Assembly (NCBI RefSeq): GCF_900104095.1
Contig: NZ_FNJO01000021.1
Span: 1 to 64,000, forward strand
DNA length: 64,000 nucleotides
Direction of reading: 5' to 3'
DNA from: Ralstonia sp. 25mfcol4.1
GTDB taxonomy: Bacteria > Pseudomonadota > Gammaproteobacteria > Burkholderiales > Burkholderiaceae
The notes under the pieces were generated by a model. That model saw nothing but the letters and a program-made list of their open reading frames with translations. It had not been told where the DNA came from and searched no databases. The position numbers and the translations under genes were made by a program. This document shows, piece after piece, positions 52,316 to 61,578 of the stretch. Position 1 is the stretch's first letter; each line of letters starts with the position of its first letter.

Positions 52316-52378
52316 ATTGTTACGCGCCACGTCGACAATCCGCCTACTCATTCCAATTCAATCGTGCTCAGCCGAGAC

Positions 52379-53476
52379 ATGCCGCAGCTGGAAAACCCGG
52401 AAGACCGCGCCAACGATGGCGCCCTGAACGACGCCGCGTCCTCATCCTCAACCTCCCCGTCATCGGCCTGCCCGCGCCTGCCACCAGGAAGCTGGTTCAG
52501 CGTCACGGTGGTGTCATATGTCCTGACCGCCGGCGCGCTGCTGCTGGTCATGCATGCGAACCTGGTGGCGGCCCTGCTGGCGGGGCTGCTGCTGTATTCG
52601 CTGGTCGACGTGCTGGCGCCCCGCCTGACCCATTCCCGGCGCGATGCGCTGGCCGTGGCCATCCTGTCCGCCATCATCCTGCTGGCCCTGACTGGTGGCA
52701 TCTGGGCGCTGGTGCATTTCCTGAACGTGGACAGCGCCACCGTCGAGCGGCTGCTGGACCATGCCGCCGACATCATCGACCAGTCCCGTACCCAGCTACC
52801 CACCTGGCTGAGCGATTACCTGCCCAGCGGCACCGAGGAGCTGGTCACCACGCTGCTAGGCGCCATGCGCGAGCATGCCCAGATGGCGCAGCGGCTGGGC
52901 ACCGATATCCTCCGCACCCTGCTGCACATCGTGCTGGGCCTGATCATCGGCGCGATGGTCGCGCTGTACCGCGCCATTTCGCGGCCCAACCGCCGGCCGC
53001 TGGCCGGCGCGCTCATCAACCGCGCGCGCACGCTGCAGCAGTCGTTCGCCCAGTTCATCTTCGCCCAGATCCAGATCTCGTCGATCAACACCATCCTGAC
53101 GTCGATCTACCTGCTGGTGGCGCTGCCGCTGTTCAACCAGCACCTGCCGCTGTCCAAGACGCTGGTGGCCATCACCTTCATTGCCGGGCTGCTGCCGGTG
53201 CTGGGCAACCTGATCTCGAACACGGCCATCGTGATCGCGTCGCTGTCGGTGTCGCTGCCGATCGCCATCGTGTCGCTGTTCTTCCTCGTGGTGATTCACA
53301 AGCTCGAATACTTCCTGAACGCCCGCATCATCGGCGCGCGTATACAGGCGGCCGCGTGGGAGCTGTTGACCGTGATGCTGGTGATGGAAACGCTGTACGG
53401 CATCCCCGGCGTGATTGCCGGACCGATCTTTTACGCCTACGTGAAGCGCGAGCTGACGAACTCGGGGCTGGTGTAA
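52379..53476 (+). CDS. AI-2E family transporter (PerM-like)
   Basis: A 365-residue inner-membrane protein with about seven or eight helices and the family signature region LPVLGNLISNTAIVIASL followed by FLVVIHKLEYFLNARIIGARI and GIPGVIAGPIFYAY. Members include TqsA (autoinducer-2 export), PerM and Na+/H+ antiporter-like proteins; its substrate cannot be deduced. The polar, Ser-rich N-terminus (about 40 residues) is cytoplasmic. ATG 52379 is used as start; GTG 52364 is an in-frame alternative. It is divergent from eutB. Confidence 0.85.
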   Translation: MPQLENPEDRANDGALNDAASSSSTSPSSACPRLPPGSWFSVTVVSYVLTAGALLLVMHANLVAALLAGLLLYSLVDVLAPRLTHSRRDALAVAILSAIILLALTGGIWALVHFLNVDSATVERLLDHAADIIDQSRTQLPTWLSDYLPSGTEELVTTLLGAMREHAQMAQRLGTDILRTLLHIVLGLIIGAMVALYRAISRPNRRPLAGALINRARTLQQSFAQFIFAQIQISSINTILTSIYLLVALPLFNQHLPLSKTLVAITFIAGLLPVLGNLISNTAIVIASLSVSLPIAIVSLFFLVVIHKLEYFLNARIIGARIQAAAWELLTVMLVMETLYGIPGVIAGPIFYAYVKRELTNSGLV

Positions 53477-53589
53477 CCCGCCGCGCCAAGTCACTGATTC
53501 CATTGGGAACGGGTACGCAGCAACTGGTACGACCAATTGCGGCCGGCGGCGCAGGCAGCCCGTCCGGCCCCCTCTCCGGACAGCGCCGC

Positions 53590-54297
53590 TCAGGCGCTTT
53601 CGCCGTCCACCTTGCTGCGCACGAAATCGATATGGGTCTGCATGGCCGTGCGCGCCTCTTCGGGCCGACGCGCCAGGATCGCCTCGCATAGCGTGCGGTG
53701 CTGGCGCAGCAGCAGGTCCGACGACTCCCCGTCGGCCTCGCGCAGGCCGGTGCCGTTGATCGTGATGTGTTCGCGCAACATGCCGATCACGCTCGTATGC
53801 AGGTGCAGGAACATGGTGTTGTGCGACGCCTGCGCAATCGCGTCGTGCAGCTTCGCGTCGGCCTCGGCCTCGGCGGCCTTGTCGTCGGTCTTGCGCGACC
53901 GCTCCAGTTCCTTGAGCAGGGCACGTATACGCTTCAGATCGGCAGCGTCGGCGCGCAGCGCGGCAAAGTAGGCGGTGGCGCCCTCCAGCACCCGGCGGAA
54001 CTCCAGGATGTCGTCGCGCAGCGCCGGGTGGTCGGCCACCAGCTGGCCCCAGGGCGACGCAATGCCGGTGCGCAGCTGATCGGTGACGTATACGCCGGCG
54101 CCACGCCGGCTCTGCAGCAGCCCCCGCGCCGCCAGCCGCTGGATTGCCTCCCGGATCGTGTTGCGCGCCACCGCGTACTGCTCGGCCAGCACGCGTTCGG
54201 CGGGCAGCCGGGTGCCCACGGGCCACGTGCCGTCCAGCAACGCGGTCTCCATCCTGCGCATGATGTCTTCCACGCGGTTACGTGCGCTGCCGCCCAT
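53590..54297 (-). CDS. lldR: GntR/FadR family regulator of the lactate operon (LldR-like)
   Basis: A 235-residue regulator. The GntR winged HTH (about 10-75: LPAERVLAEQYAVARNTIREAIQRLAARGLL) is followed by an all-helical FCD effector domain with the metal/ligand residues Asp-X3-Arg (DDILEFRRVLEG), His (KLHDAIAQASHN) and His (HRTLCEAIL). It is divergent from lutACB-lldP. The gap holds the FadR-type palindrome ATTGGT-N3-ACCAAT, so it most likely represses the lactate genes until L-lactate binds. The symbol rests on context. The start at ATG 54297 is preferred; ATG 54348 would add a polar extension. Confidence 0.85.
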   Translation of the reverse strand: MGGSARNRVEDIMRRMETALLDGTWPVGTRLPAERVLAEQYAVARNTIREAIQRLAARGLLQSRRGAGVYVTDQLRTGIASPWGQLVADHPALRDDILEFRRVLEGATAYFAALRADAADLKRIRALLKELERSRKTDDKAAEAEADAKLHDAIAQASHNTMFLHLHTSVIGMLREHITINGTGLREADGESSDLLLRQHRTLCEAILARRPEEARTAMQTHIDFVRSKVDGESA

Positions 54298-54338
54298 CGA
54301 TCCCTTCCCCGTCCCCTGTTTTCGGCCCCCACCGGCGG

Positions 54339-54382
54339 ATTGGTCCAACCAATTTGTACTCCGGCGCGGGAGCGGGAATTAT
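54339..54382 (+). promoter_or_regulatory. LldR-type operator and lut promoter
   Basis: Perfect palindrome ATTGGT-CCA-ACCAAT (54339-54353), which contains the FadR-subfamily core TNGTNNNACNA. Right behind it are a -35 TTGTAC (54354-54359), 17-nt spacer and -10 AATTAT (54377-54382) leading to lutA. Regulator binding would obstruct polymerase. Confidence 0.7.
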
Positions 54383-54440
54383 GCGCTCAAAAATGCCGTA
54401 AAGCGCGTCACCCGCGCCGGCGCCATACCGGAGGCAGACA

Positions 54441-55214
54441 ATGCAATCCAGGCAATACCCCACGACCGTCCCGCAACAGGTCTATCTGTTCGGCACCTGT
54501 CTCGTCGACCTGTTCGTGCCCCAGGCCGGTCTCGACGCCGTGCGTCTGCTGGAGCGCGAGGGCCTGACCGTCCACTTTCCGCGCGGCCAAAGCTGCTGCG
54601 GACAGCCGGCCTACAGCAGCGGCAATCCCGAGCAGGCCCGCAAGGTGGCGCGCGCGCAGCTGGAACTGTTCCGCGAACCCTGGCCGATCATCGTGCCCTC
54701 GGGGTCGTGCGGCGGCATGATGCGCCACCACTGGCCGACGCTGTTCGCCGATGATCCGGAGGCCGCACGGCTGGCCAGCGACATCGCCGGGCGGGTCTAC
54801 GAACTGGCGGAATTCCTGCTCAATGTGCTGCATGTGCGCTTTGACCACGTGCCGGCCGGCGATCATGAACGCGTGGTGCTGCACACGTCGTGCGCCGCCC
54901 GTCGAGAAATGGGTACGCGTGCCCATGGCGTGGCGCTGGTCGATGCGCTGCCGGGCGTGACGCGGGTCGAGCACGTGCGGGAATCGGAATGCTGCGGCTT
55001 TGGCGGCACGTTCTCGCTCAAGCACGCCGATATCTCGGGCGCCATGGTGCGCGACAAGGTGGCTTCCGCCTGCGCCACCGGCTGCGACCGCCTCGTGTCC
55101 GCCGACTGCGGCTGCCTGCTCAATATCGGCCACGCGGCCGCCCATGCCGGCGCGCCGCTGCCGGTGGAACACCTGGCGTCGTTCCTCTGGCGCCGTACCG
55201 GAGGCGCGGCATGA
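54441..55214 (+). CDS. lutA: L-lactate utilization protein A
   Basis: A 257-residue CCG-domain iron-sulfur protein, part of the LutABC L-lactate dehydrogenase complex that oxidises lactate to pyruvate at the membrane. The two CCG repeats show as QSCCGQPAYSSG with SGSCGGMM, and SECCGFGGTFS with ADCGCLLN; these cysteines bind the cluster. It is first gene of lutACB-lldP and overlaps lutC by 4 nt (ATGA). ATG 54441 is preceded by CGGAGG. Confidence 0.93.
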   Translation: MQSRQYPTTVPQQVYLFGTCLVDLFVPQAGLDAVRLLEREGLTVHFPRGQSCCGQPAYSSGNPEQARKVARAQLELFREPWPIIVPSGSCGGMMRHHWPTLFADDPEAARLASDIAGRVYELAEFLLNVLHVRFDHVPAGDHERVVLHTSCAARREMGTRAHGVALVDALPGVTRVEHVRESECCGFGGTFSLKHADISGAMVRDKVASACATGCDRLVSADCGCLLNIGHAAAHAGAPLPVEHLASFLWRRTGGAA

Positions 55215-55927
55215 CCGCCATGACCGCCCGCGAGCGCATGCTGGGCCGTTTGCGCGCCGCCGTGCCGACTTCCGGATCGACGCTGGCCGCGGACACCGCC
55301 GAACTGGACCGCCGCATCGACGCACATTTCGACACGCGGCGCGGCGAGCGCCCGCCGGTTGACGCCATGGTGGCGTCGATGCAGGCCGCGCTGAGCGCGT
55401 CGCACGCCGAGGTGTGCTGTACCGACGCCGCTGGCTGGCCCGCCTGGGTTGCAACCCGGCTCGCCGCCGAAGGCGTGCGCCGGCTGCTGCTGGACACGGC
55501 CCGCCCCGAAGGCGCCGCGCTGGCGCGCGCGCTGCGCGCCGGCACCGCCACGCTGGACTTCGACCGTCCAATCGACGCATGGAAGGCCGAGCTGTTCGAT
55601 ACCGTCGACGCCGGCTTCACGGTGGCCCGCTCGGGCCTGGCCGCAACCGGCACGCTGGTGCTGGCTCCCGATGCCGGATCGCCGCGCACGATGTCGCTGG
55701 TGCCGCCGATCCATATCGCGCTGGTCTACGCGTCGACGCTGCATCCCGACCTGCACAGCGCCGTGCGTGCCGAGCGCTGGACCGATGGCATGCCCACCAA
55801 CCTGGTGATGGTGTCGGGCCCGTCCAAGACCTCCGACATCCAGCAGACGCTGGCTTACGGCGCCCATGGCCCGCGCCAGCTCTGGGTCGTCATCGTCAAC
55901 GATCACGCCGCAGGTGCCGCACAATGA
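55211..55927 (+). CDS. lutC: L-lactate utilization protein C (LUD domain)
   Basis: A 238-residue LutC/YkgG-type protein with a LUD domain: TVARSGLAATGTLVLAPDAG and PTNLVMVSGPSKTSDIQQTLAYGAHGP (read in parts) are diagnostic. It is the third subunit type of the Lut complex. It starts inside the lutA stop and overlaps lutB by 4 nt, so all three are coupled. The order A-C-B differs from the A-B-C order of Bacillus. Confidence 0.92.
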   Translation: MTAMTARERMLGRLRAAVPTSGSTLAADTAELDRRIDAHFDTRRGERPPVDAMVASMQAALSASHAEVCCTDAAGWPAWVATRLAAEGVRRLLLDTARPEGAALARALRAGTATLDFDRPIDAWKAELFDTVDAGFTVARSGLAATGTLVLAPDAGSPRTMSLVPPIHIALVYASTLHPDLHSAVRAERWTDGMPTNLVMVSGPSKTSDIQQTLAYGAHGPRQLWVVIVNDHAAGAAQ

Positions 55928-57369
55928 GCCAGCAGACCCTTCACTTCGTTCCCGCCGCCGACTTCCGCGCCCGGGCGCGCGAGGCGCTGGACGACCTCAA
56001 GCTGCGCCAGAGCTTTCGCGGCGCGATGGACTTCCTGCAGCAAAAGCGCGCCGTGCAGTTTCCGGACGGCGACGAACTGGAACACCTGCGCGACCTCGGC
56101 GAAGCGGTGCGCCAGCACGCGCTGGCCAACCTGCCCGACCTGCTGACGCAACTCGAAGCCAACCTGACGAAGGCCGGCGTGCAGGTCCATTGGGCCGAGA
56201 CGGCCGACGAGGCCAACGCGATCATCCATCGCATCGCCCAGAACCACGCCGCGAAACGCGTGATCAAGGGCAAGTCGATGGCCAGCGAGGAAATGGAGCT
56301 GAACCATTACCTGGCGGAGCGCGGCATCGACTGCATCGAATCGGACATGGGCGAGTACATCGTCCAGATGGCCGGCGAAAAGCCGTCGCACATCGTCATG
56401 CCGGCGATCCACAAGACCAAGGCCGACATCGCCACGCTGTTCGAGCAGCACATCCCGGACACGCCCTACACGGAGGACGTGGACGCGCTGATCCAGACCG
56501 GCCGGCGCGCGCTGCGCCAGGCGTTCGTGGAAGCCGACATCGGCCTGTCGGGCGTCAACTTCGCGGCGGCCGACACCGGCACGCTCTGGCTGGTGGAGAA
56601 CGAGGGCAACGGCCGCCTTTCCACCACCGTGCCCAACGTGCACGTGGCCGTCATGGGCATGGAAAAGGTGGTAGCCAGCCTGGCGCATATCGTGCCGCTG
56701 TCGAGCCTGCTGACGCGCTCGGCCACGGGCCAGGCCATCACCACCTACTTCAACCTGATTTCCGGCCCGCGCCAGCCCGGCCAGCAGGACGGCCCGCACG
56801 AAGTGCACCTGGTGCTGCTCGACAACGGCCGCAGCCAGGCCTATGCCGACGCGCAGTTGCGCGCCACGCTGCAGTGCATCCGCTGCGGCGCCTGCATGAA
56901 CCATTGCCCGGTCTACACGCGCATCGGCGGCCACGCCTACGGCACGACCTATCCGGGCCCGATCGGCAAGATCATCTCGCCCCACCTGCTGGGTCTCGAC
57001 GCCACGGCCGACCTGCCCACCGCATCGAGCCTGTGCGGCGCCTGCGGCGAGGTATGCCCGGTGCGCATTCCGATTCCGCAGCTGCTGGTGCGGCTGCGTA
57101 CCGAGGCCAACCGCAACCCCGACGAGGCCGTGCCGCATCCGCTGAAGGGCCAGGGCGCGAAGTACAGCAGGCGCGAACACCTGGTGTGGCGCTTCTGGAG
57201 CGGGGCGTTCGCGCATCCGGCCGCCTACCGCGTGTTCCGCTGGGCCGCCACGCGGCTGCGCGCCTTCACGCCGGCAGCACAGATGGGCTGGACCCAGCAT
57301 CGCCAGCCGCTGACCCCCGCGCCCAAGAGCCTGTCGGACCTGCTGGCCGAACGGAACCAGCCCGGGTAG
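55924..57369 (+). CDS. lutB: L-lactate utilization protein B (iron-sulfur)
   Basis: A 481-residue LutB/YkgF protein. The N-terminal LUD-like domain (about 65-300) is followed by two 4Fe-4S motifs: CIRCGACMNHCPVY starting at Cys318 and CGACGEVCPVRIP starting at Cys371. It carries electrons from lactate oxidation towards the respiratory chain. ATG 55924 overlaps the lutC stop (ATGA). Upstream open frame is not part of the protein. Confidence 0.95.
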   Translation: MSQQTLHFVPAADFRARAREALDDLKLRQSFRGAMDFLQQKRAVQFPDGDELEHLRDLGEAVRQHALANLPDLLTQLEANLTKAGVQVHWAETADEANAIIHRIAQNHAAKRVIKGKSMASEEMELNHYLAERGIDCIESDMGEYIVQMAGEKPSHIVMPAIHKTKADIATLFEQHIPDTPYTEDVDALIQTGRRALRQAFVEADIGLSGVNFAAADTGTLWLVENEGNGRLSTTVPNVHVAVMGMEKVVASLAHIVPLSSLLTRSATGQAITTYFNLISGPRQPGQQDGPHEVHLVLLDNGRSQAYADAQLRATLQCIRCGACMNHCPVYTRIGGHAYGTTYPGPIGKIISPHLLGLDATADLPTASSLCGACGEVCPVRIPIPQLLVRLRTEANRNPDEAVPHPLKGQGAKYSRREHLVWRFWSGAFAHPAAYRVFRWAATRLRAFTPAAQMGWTQHRQPLTPAPKSLSDLLAERNQPG

Positions 57370-57436
57370 CCGCGCCGGCACCGGCGCCGCCACCCACAAG
57401 AATTCAAGAACTTAAACACCAACGAGGAGACATCCC

Positions 57437-59146
57437 GTGCAACCCTGGACCCAGCTATATACGCCGCTGGGCAGCCTCTGGCTGTCCGCGCTCGCAGCGG
57501 CGGTACCCATCCTTTTCTTCTTCGTCGCGCTGGCCGTGCTGCGCATGAAGGGCCACGTGGCGGCCGCCGTCACCCTGGCGCTGGCGCTGGTCGTGGCGAT
57601 CTTCGCCTACGGCATGCCCGCGCAGCAGGCGTTTGCCGCCGCCGGCTTCGGCTTTGCCTACGGGCTCTGGCCGATCGCCTGGATCATCGTCACGGCGGTG
57701 TTCCTGTACAAGATCGTCGTGAAGACCGGCCAGTTCGACGTGATCCGCGCGTCGGTGCTGTCGATCACCGACGACCAGCGCCTGCAGATGCTGCTGATCG
57801 GCTTTGCGTTCGGCGCGTTCCTGGAAGGCGCGGCTGGCTTTGGCGCGCCGGTGGCCATTACGGCCGCGCTGCTGGTGGGCCTGGGCTTCAACCCGCTGTA
57901 CGCGGCCGGGCTCTGCCTGATCGCCAACACGGCGCCGGTGGCCTTCGGCGCGATGGGCATCCCGATCATCGTGGCCGGCCAGGTCACCGGCATCGACCCG
58001 ATGCACATCGGCGCGATGGCCGGCCGCCAGTTGCCGCTGCTGTCGCTGGCCGTGCCGTTCTGGCTGGTGTTCATGATGGACGGCTGGAAGGGCGTGCGCG
58101 AGACATGGCCCGCCGCGTTCGTGGTGGGCGGCAGCTTCGCGGTGACGCAGTACTTCACGTCGAATCACATCGGGCCCGAACTGCCGGACATCACGTCCGC
58201 ACTGGTCAGCCTGATCGCGCTGGCGTCGTTCCTGCGCGTGTGGCAGCCGCGTTCGGCATCGCAGGCGGCACGTGGTTCGTCCGCCGGCACGATGTCGGGC
58301 GGCACGGTCGCCATGGCCGGCTTTGGCGGCGGCATGGGTGCACCGTCGAACCGCAAGCCATCGCCGTACACGTTCGGCCAGACCGTGCGCGCCTGGGCGC
58401 CGTTCGGCATCCTGACCGGCATCGTCACGGTGTGGAGCCTGCCGTCGTTCAAGGCGCTGTTTGCCGCCAATGGCGCGCTGGCCGGTACGGTGCTCAAGTT
58501 CAAGGTGCCGATGCTGGACCAGCTCGTCATCAAGGCCGCGCCGATCGTGGCAGCGCCCAAGCCTTACGAGGCCGTGCTGAAGCTCGACCTGCTGTCCGCC
58601 GTCGGCACCGCCATCCTGCTGACGGCGGTCATCTCGGTGGTGCTGCTACGCATGAAGCCGCGCGACGCCATCGCCACCTTCTTCGAAACGCTGCTGGAGC
58701 TGCGCCGCCCGGTGCTGTCGATCGGCCTGGTGCTGGCATTTGCCTTCGTGGCCAACTACTCGGGCATGTCGTCCACGCTGGCGCTGCTGCTGGCCGGTAC
58801 CGGCGCCGCATTCCCGTTCTTCTCGCCGCTGCTGGGCTGGCTGGGCGTGTTCCTGACCGGCTCCGATACGTCGTCGAACGCGCTGTTCTGCTCGCTGCAG
58901 CACACCACGGCGCACCAGATCGGCGTGTCTGACACGCTGCTGGTGGCCGCCAACACCACGGGCGGCGTGACGGGCAAGATGATTTCGCCGCAGTCGATCG
59001 CCGTGGCCTGCGCGGCAACCGGCCTGGTCGGCAAGGAATCGGAGCTGTTCCGCTTCACGGTCAAGCACAGCCTGCTGTTCGCGTTCATCGTGGGCGTGAT
59101 CACGATGATCCAGGCTTACTGGCTGACGGGGATGATTCCGGGGTGA
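57437..59146 (+). CDS. lldP: L-lactate permease
   Basis: A 569-residue inner-membrane symporter with about 13 helices. Family stretches are GFAFGAFLEGAAGFGAPVAI, FGAMGIPIIVAGQVTG and the C-terminal TGSDTSSNALFCSLQ and ANTTGGVTGKMISPQSIA. It imports L- and D-lactate (and glycolate) with protons, feeding the LutACB complex encoded just before it. The start is a GTG with a strong GAGGAGA ribosome site 6 nt upstream. A Gly/Ser-rich cytoplasmic loop (about 275-310) is longer than usual. It is last gene of the operon; paired repeats follow. Confidence 0.94.
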   Translation: MQPWTQLYTPLGSLWLSALAAAVPILFFFVALAVLRMKGHVAAAVTLALALVVAIFAYGMPAQQAFAAAGFGFAYGLWPIAWIIVTAVFLYKIVVKTGQFDVIRASVLSITDDQRLQMLLIGFAFGAFLEGAAGFGAPVAITAALLVGLGFNPLYAAGLCLIANTAPVAFGAMGIPIIVAGQVTGIDPMHIGAMAGRQLPLLSLAVPFWLVFMMDGWKGVRETWPAAFVVGGSFAVTQYFTSNHIGPELPDITSALVSLIALASFLRVWQPRSASQAARGSSAGTMSGGTVAMAGFGGGMGAPSNRKPSPYTFGQTVRAWAPFGILTGIVTVWSLPSFKALFAANGALAGTVLKFKVPMLDQLVIKAAPIVAAPKPYEAVLKLDLLSAVGTAILLTAVISVVLLRMKPRDAIATFFETLLELRRPVLSIGLVLAFAFVANYSGMSSTLALLLAGTGAAFPFFSPLLGWLGVFLTGSDTSSNALFCSLQHTTAHQIGVSDTLLVAANTTGGVTGKMISPQSIAVACAATGLVGKESELFRFTVKHSLLFAFIVGVITMIQAYWLTGMIPG

Positions 59147-59165
59147 GCGACACCGCTTGTCATGC

Positions 59166-59292
59166 GCTCCCCTCGCCCATTTATGGGAGAGGGGTGGGGG
59201 AGAGGGCGTCGAGGTTCACATTGCGATTTGTCGTTGTTTGAACTGCTGGCCCTCTCCCCCAACGCCTCTCCCGCCGTGCGGGAGAGGGGGGC
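59166..59292. repeat. Pair of inverted REP-like elements
   Basis: Two GC-rich elements (59166-59207 and 59248-59292) built on the words CCCTCTCCC and GGGAGAGGG. Each has its own hairpin (CTCTCCCGC...GCGGGAGAG in the right one), and the inner GGGGGAGAGGGC and GCCCTCTCCCCC pair with each other across 41 bp. Such modules are dispersed in many Burkholderiaceae and Xanthomonadaceae genomes in intergenic spaces. Here it also separates convergent transcripts (lldP and the CoA-transferase) and could act as a terminator. Confidence 0.8.
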
Positions 59293-59302
59293 AACAGCTA
59301 CC

Positions 59303-60460
59303 TCAATCGTTCGCCGCTTCTCTCGGCAGGAACGCATTGCCCTCCGTCAGCGGTGCAAACCGGTAGGTGGCCGGCGTGCGGCTCAGCTTGACCGGGGCGC
59401 CCAGGCCCTTGTAGCCGCCGGGCATCTCCACCACCATCCCGCGGTGCGCGGTGTGCGGATGCGTCAGCGCGTCGGGCACCGACAGCACAGGCGCGCACGG
59501 CACGCCGGCCGCCGACAGTTCGTCGGCCAGCGCCTTGCCATCCCACGCGGCCAGCTTCGATTCCAGCGTGCCCTTCAGCTGCGCCCGGTTGACCGAGCGC
59601 GCGCCGGCCGTGGCAAAGCGTTCGTCGTCGGCCAGTTCCGCCACGCCGATGTGCTCGCAGAATATGCGGAATTGCCGGTCGTTGCCCACGGCCAGGAAGA
59701 TCGGATCGGTCGCCGTGGCCACCGTGTCGTACGGGTAGATGTTGGGATGCGCGTTGCCGGTGCGGCCCGGCGTCTTGCCGCTCATGAACCAGTTGGCCGC
59801 GTGCGGATGTAGCAGCGACAGGCCGGAGTCATACAGCGCCGCCTCGACGAACTGCCCGCGCCCGCTGCGCTCGCGCTCCTGCAGGGCCAGCAGCACGCCC
59901 AGCGCCGCGTTCAGGCCCGTCACCATGTCTACCACCGGCAAACCCACGCGCAGCGGGTCGCGGTCGGGTTCGCCGTTGATGCTCATGATGCCGGCCATCG
60001 CCTGGATGGCGGCGTCGTAGCCGGGCAGGCCGCCCAGCGGGCCATCGGCACCGAAGCCCGACACACGGCAATGCACCAGGCGTGGAAAACGCTGCGACAG
60101 CGCGTCGTAGCCCAGCCCCCATTTCTCCATCGTGCCCGTCTTGAAGTTCTCGACCAGCACATCGGCATCGGCCAGCAAAGCCAGCAGCACGGCCCGGTCG
60201 GCGTCGGCCGTCAGGTCCAGCTTCATCACGCGCTTGTTGCGGTTCAGGCCGAAGTAGTACGACGCCACGCCGTCGCGGAACGGGGGGCCCCAGGTGCGCG
60301 TGTCGTCGCCCTGTGGCGGTTCGATCTTGAGCACGTCGGCCCCGTGATCCCCCAGGATCTGCCCGCAGAACGGACCGCCCAGGATGCGTGACAAATCCAC
60401 TACGCGGATGCCGGCCAGCGCGCCGCTTTTGCCGCTAGTGCCGGTTTGGGATGGCGTCAT
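59303..60460 (-). CDS. CaiB/BaiF CoA-transferase family protein
   Basis: A 385-residue class III CoA-transferase. The N-terminal LAGIRVVDLSRILGGPFCGQ, the GDHGADVLKIEPP segment and RNKRVMKLDL are typical, and the catalytic Asp is expected in the PGYDAAIQAMAG region. It moves CoA between carboxylic acids without free acyl phosphate. It is the last gene of a three-gene unit with a Bug receptor and an AidB-like acyl-CoA dehydrogenase, which suggests activation of an imported carboxylate followed by oxidation. The substrate is unknown. Confidence 0.9.
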   Translation of the reverse strand: MTPSQTGTSGKSGALAGIRVVDLSRILGGPFCGQILGDHGADVLKIEPPQGDDTRTWGPPFRDGVASYYFGLNRNKRVMKLDLTADADRAVLLALLADADVLVENFKTGTMEKWGLGYDALSQRFPRLVHCRVSGFGADGPLGGLPGYDAAIQAMAGIMSINGEPDRDPLRVGLPVVDMVTGLNAALGVLLALQERERSGRGQFVEAALYDSGLSLLHPHAANWFMSGKTPGRTGNAHPNIYPYDTVATATDPIFLAVGNDRQFRIFCEHIGVAELADDERFATAGARSVNRAQLKGTLESKLAAWDGKALADELSAAGVPCAPVLSVPDALTHPHTAHRGMVVEMPGGYKGLGAPVKLSRTPATYRFAPLTEGNAFLPREAAND

Positions 60461-60491
60461 GTCTCTTCCTTGTGATGCTGTTGTCGTGATG

Positions 60492-61490
60492 TCAGTCCAG
60501 CTGTGCGCCGGATTTCTGTACGACGGTACGCCACTTGCCGACCTCGGCCTTCACGAAGTTGCCCAGCTGTTCTGGCGACGTGGACGGCGCCAGTTCCAGC
60601 CCCTGCGCCAGCAGCGTCTTGCGGACTTCGGGCTGCTGCAGCGCGTCGGCGAACGCATGGTTCAGCCTGCCGATGACGGCGGGGGGCGTTCCCGCCGGTG
60701 CCACCACGCCAAAGAATACCGAAACATCGAACCCGGCAACACCCTGCTCGGCCACGGTCGGCACATCGGGCAGCGCCTGCGAGCGGCCCTTGGTGGTCAC
60801 GCCCAGCGCGCGCACCTTGCCGCTCTTGATGAAGGGCAGCGCGGTCAGCACGTCGGTGAAGGTCATGCTCACCTGGCCGCCCAGCAGGTCGTTCAGCGCC
60901 GGGCCGGTGCCCTTGTACGGCACGTGCTGGAAGTCGGTGCCGGCCAGGTTGTTGAACAGCACGCCGGCCAGGTGCGACGACGCCCCGTTGCCCGACGACG
61001 CATAGCTGAGCTTGCCGGGATGCGCCTTGCCATAGGCAATCAGCTCCTGCACGTTCTTGGCCGGCACGGCCGGATTCACCACCAGCACATTGGGCAACTG
61101 GCCGATCTGGATCACCGGCGCGAAGCTCTTGACCGGGTCGTAGTTGATCTTGCGATACAGGCTCACGTTGATCGCCAGCGGCGCCGACGTGCCGAACATC
61201 AGCGTGTAGCCGTCAGGCTCGGCCCGGGCCACCACCTCGGCACCGATGTTGCCGCCTGCGCCGGCGCGGTTTTCCACCACCACGGGCTGGCCCAGGCTGT
61301 TCTTCAGCGCGGCGGCCAGCGTGCGGGCCATCGCATCGGTCGGGCCGCCCGGCGGGTAGGTCACCACCAGCATGATCGGCTTGCTCGGGAAATCCTTCTG
61401 CGCGAAGGCGGGGGTGGCCGTTGCAAACAGCGTGCAGGCGGCCAGCGAGGCAAAGGCGGCCAGGGCCGCGCGGCGGTGCCATTGGGGCAT
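60492..61490 (-). CDS. Bug/TctC family tripartite transporter solute receptor
   Basis: A 332-residue periplasmic binding protein. The signal peptide ends at ATPAFA-QKD. Family marks are YPPGGPTDAMARTLA, VENRAGAGGNIGAEVVARA, PDGYTLMFGTSAP, SSGNGASSHLAG and DVPTVAEQGVAGFD. Bug proteins bind carboxylates and other small anions. No TctA/TctB membrane genes are nearby, which is common for this greatly expanded family. ATG 61490 gives the signal peptide. It is the middle gene of the CoA-transferase unit, so its ligand is probably the acid that is activated. Confidence 0.9.
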   Translation of the reverse strand: MPQWHRRAALAAFASLAACTLFATATPAFAQKDFPSKPIMLVVTYPPGGPTDAMARTLAAALKNSLGQPVVVENRAGAGGNIGAEVVARAEPDGYTLMFGTSAPLAINVSLYRKINYDPVKSFAPVIQIGQLPNVLVVNPAVPAKNVQELIAYGKAHPGKLSYASSGNGASSHLAGVLFNNLAGTDFQHVPYKGTGPALNDLLGGQVSMTFTDVLTALPFIKSGKVRALGVTTKGRSQALPDVPTVAEQGVAGFDVSVFFGVVAPAGTPPAVIGRLNHAFADALQQPEVRKTLLAQGLELAPSTSPEQLGNFVKAEVGKWRTVVQKSGAQLD

Positions 61491-61578
61491 GATGCGTTGT
61501 CTCCGGTGAAGCTTTTTTATATTGGGCGCGCGATTCGGGTTGGCGGCGCGCCCGTTCAGAACAGCAGATTGCCGAACG

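Noticed and set aside
52197..52378. Cobalamin riboswitch upstream of eutB
   Set aside because: No B12-box-like conserved core was seen, and the space (182 nt shared by divergent genes) is too short for a full element plus promoter.
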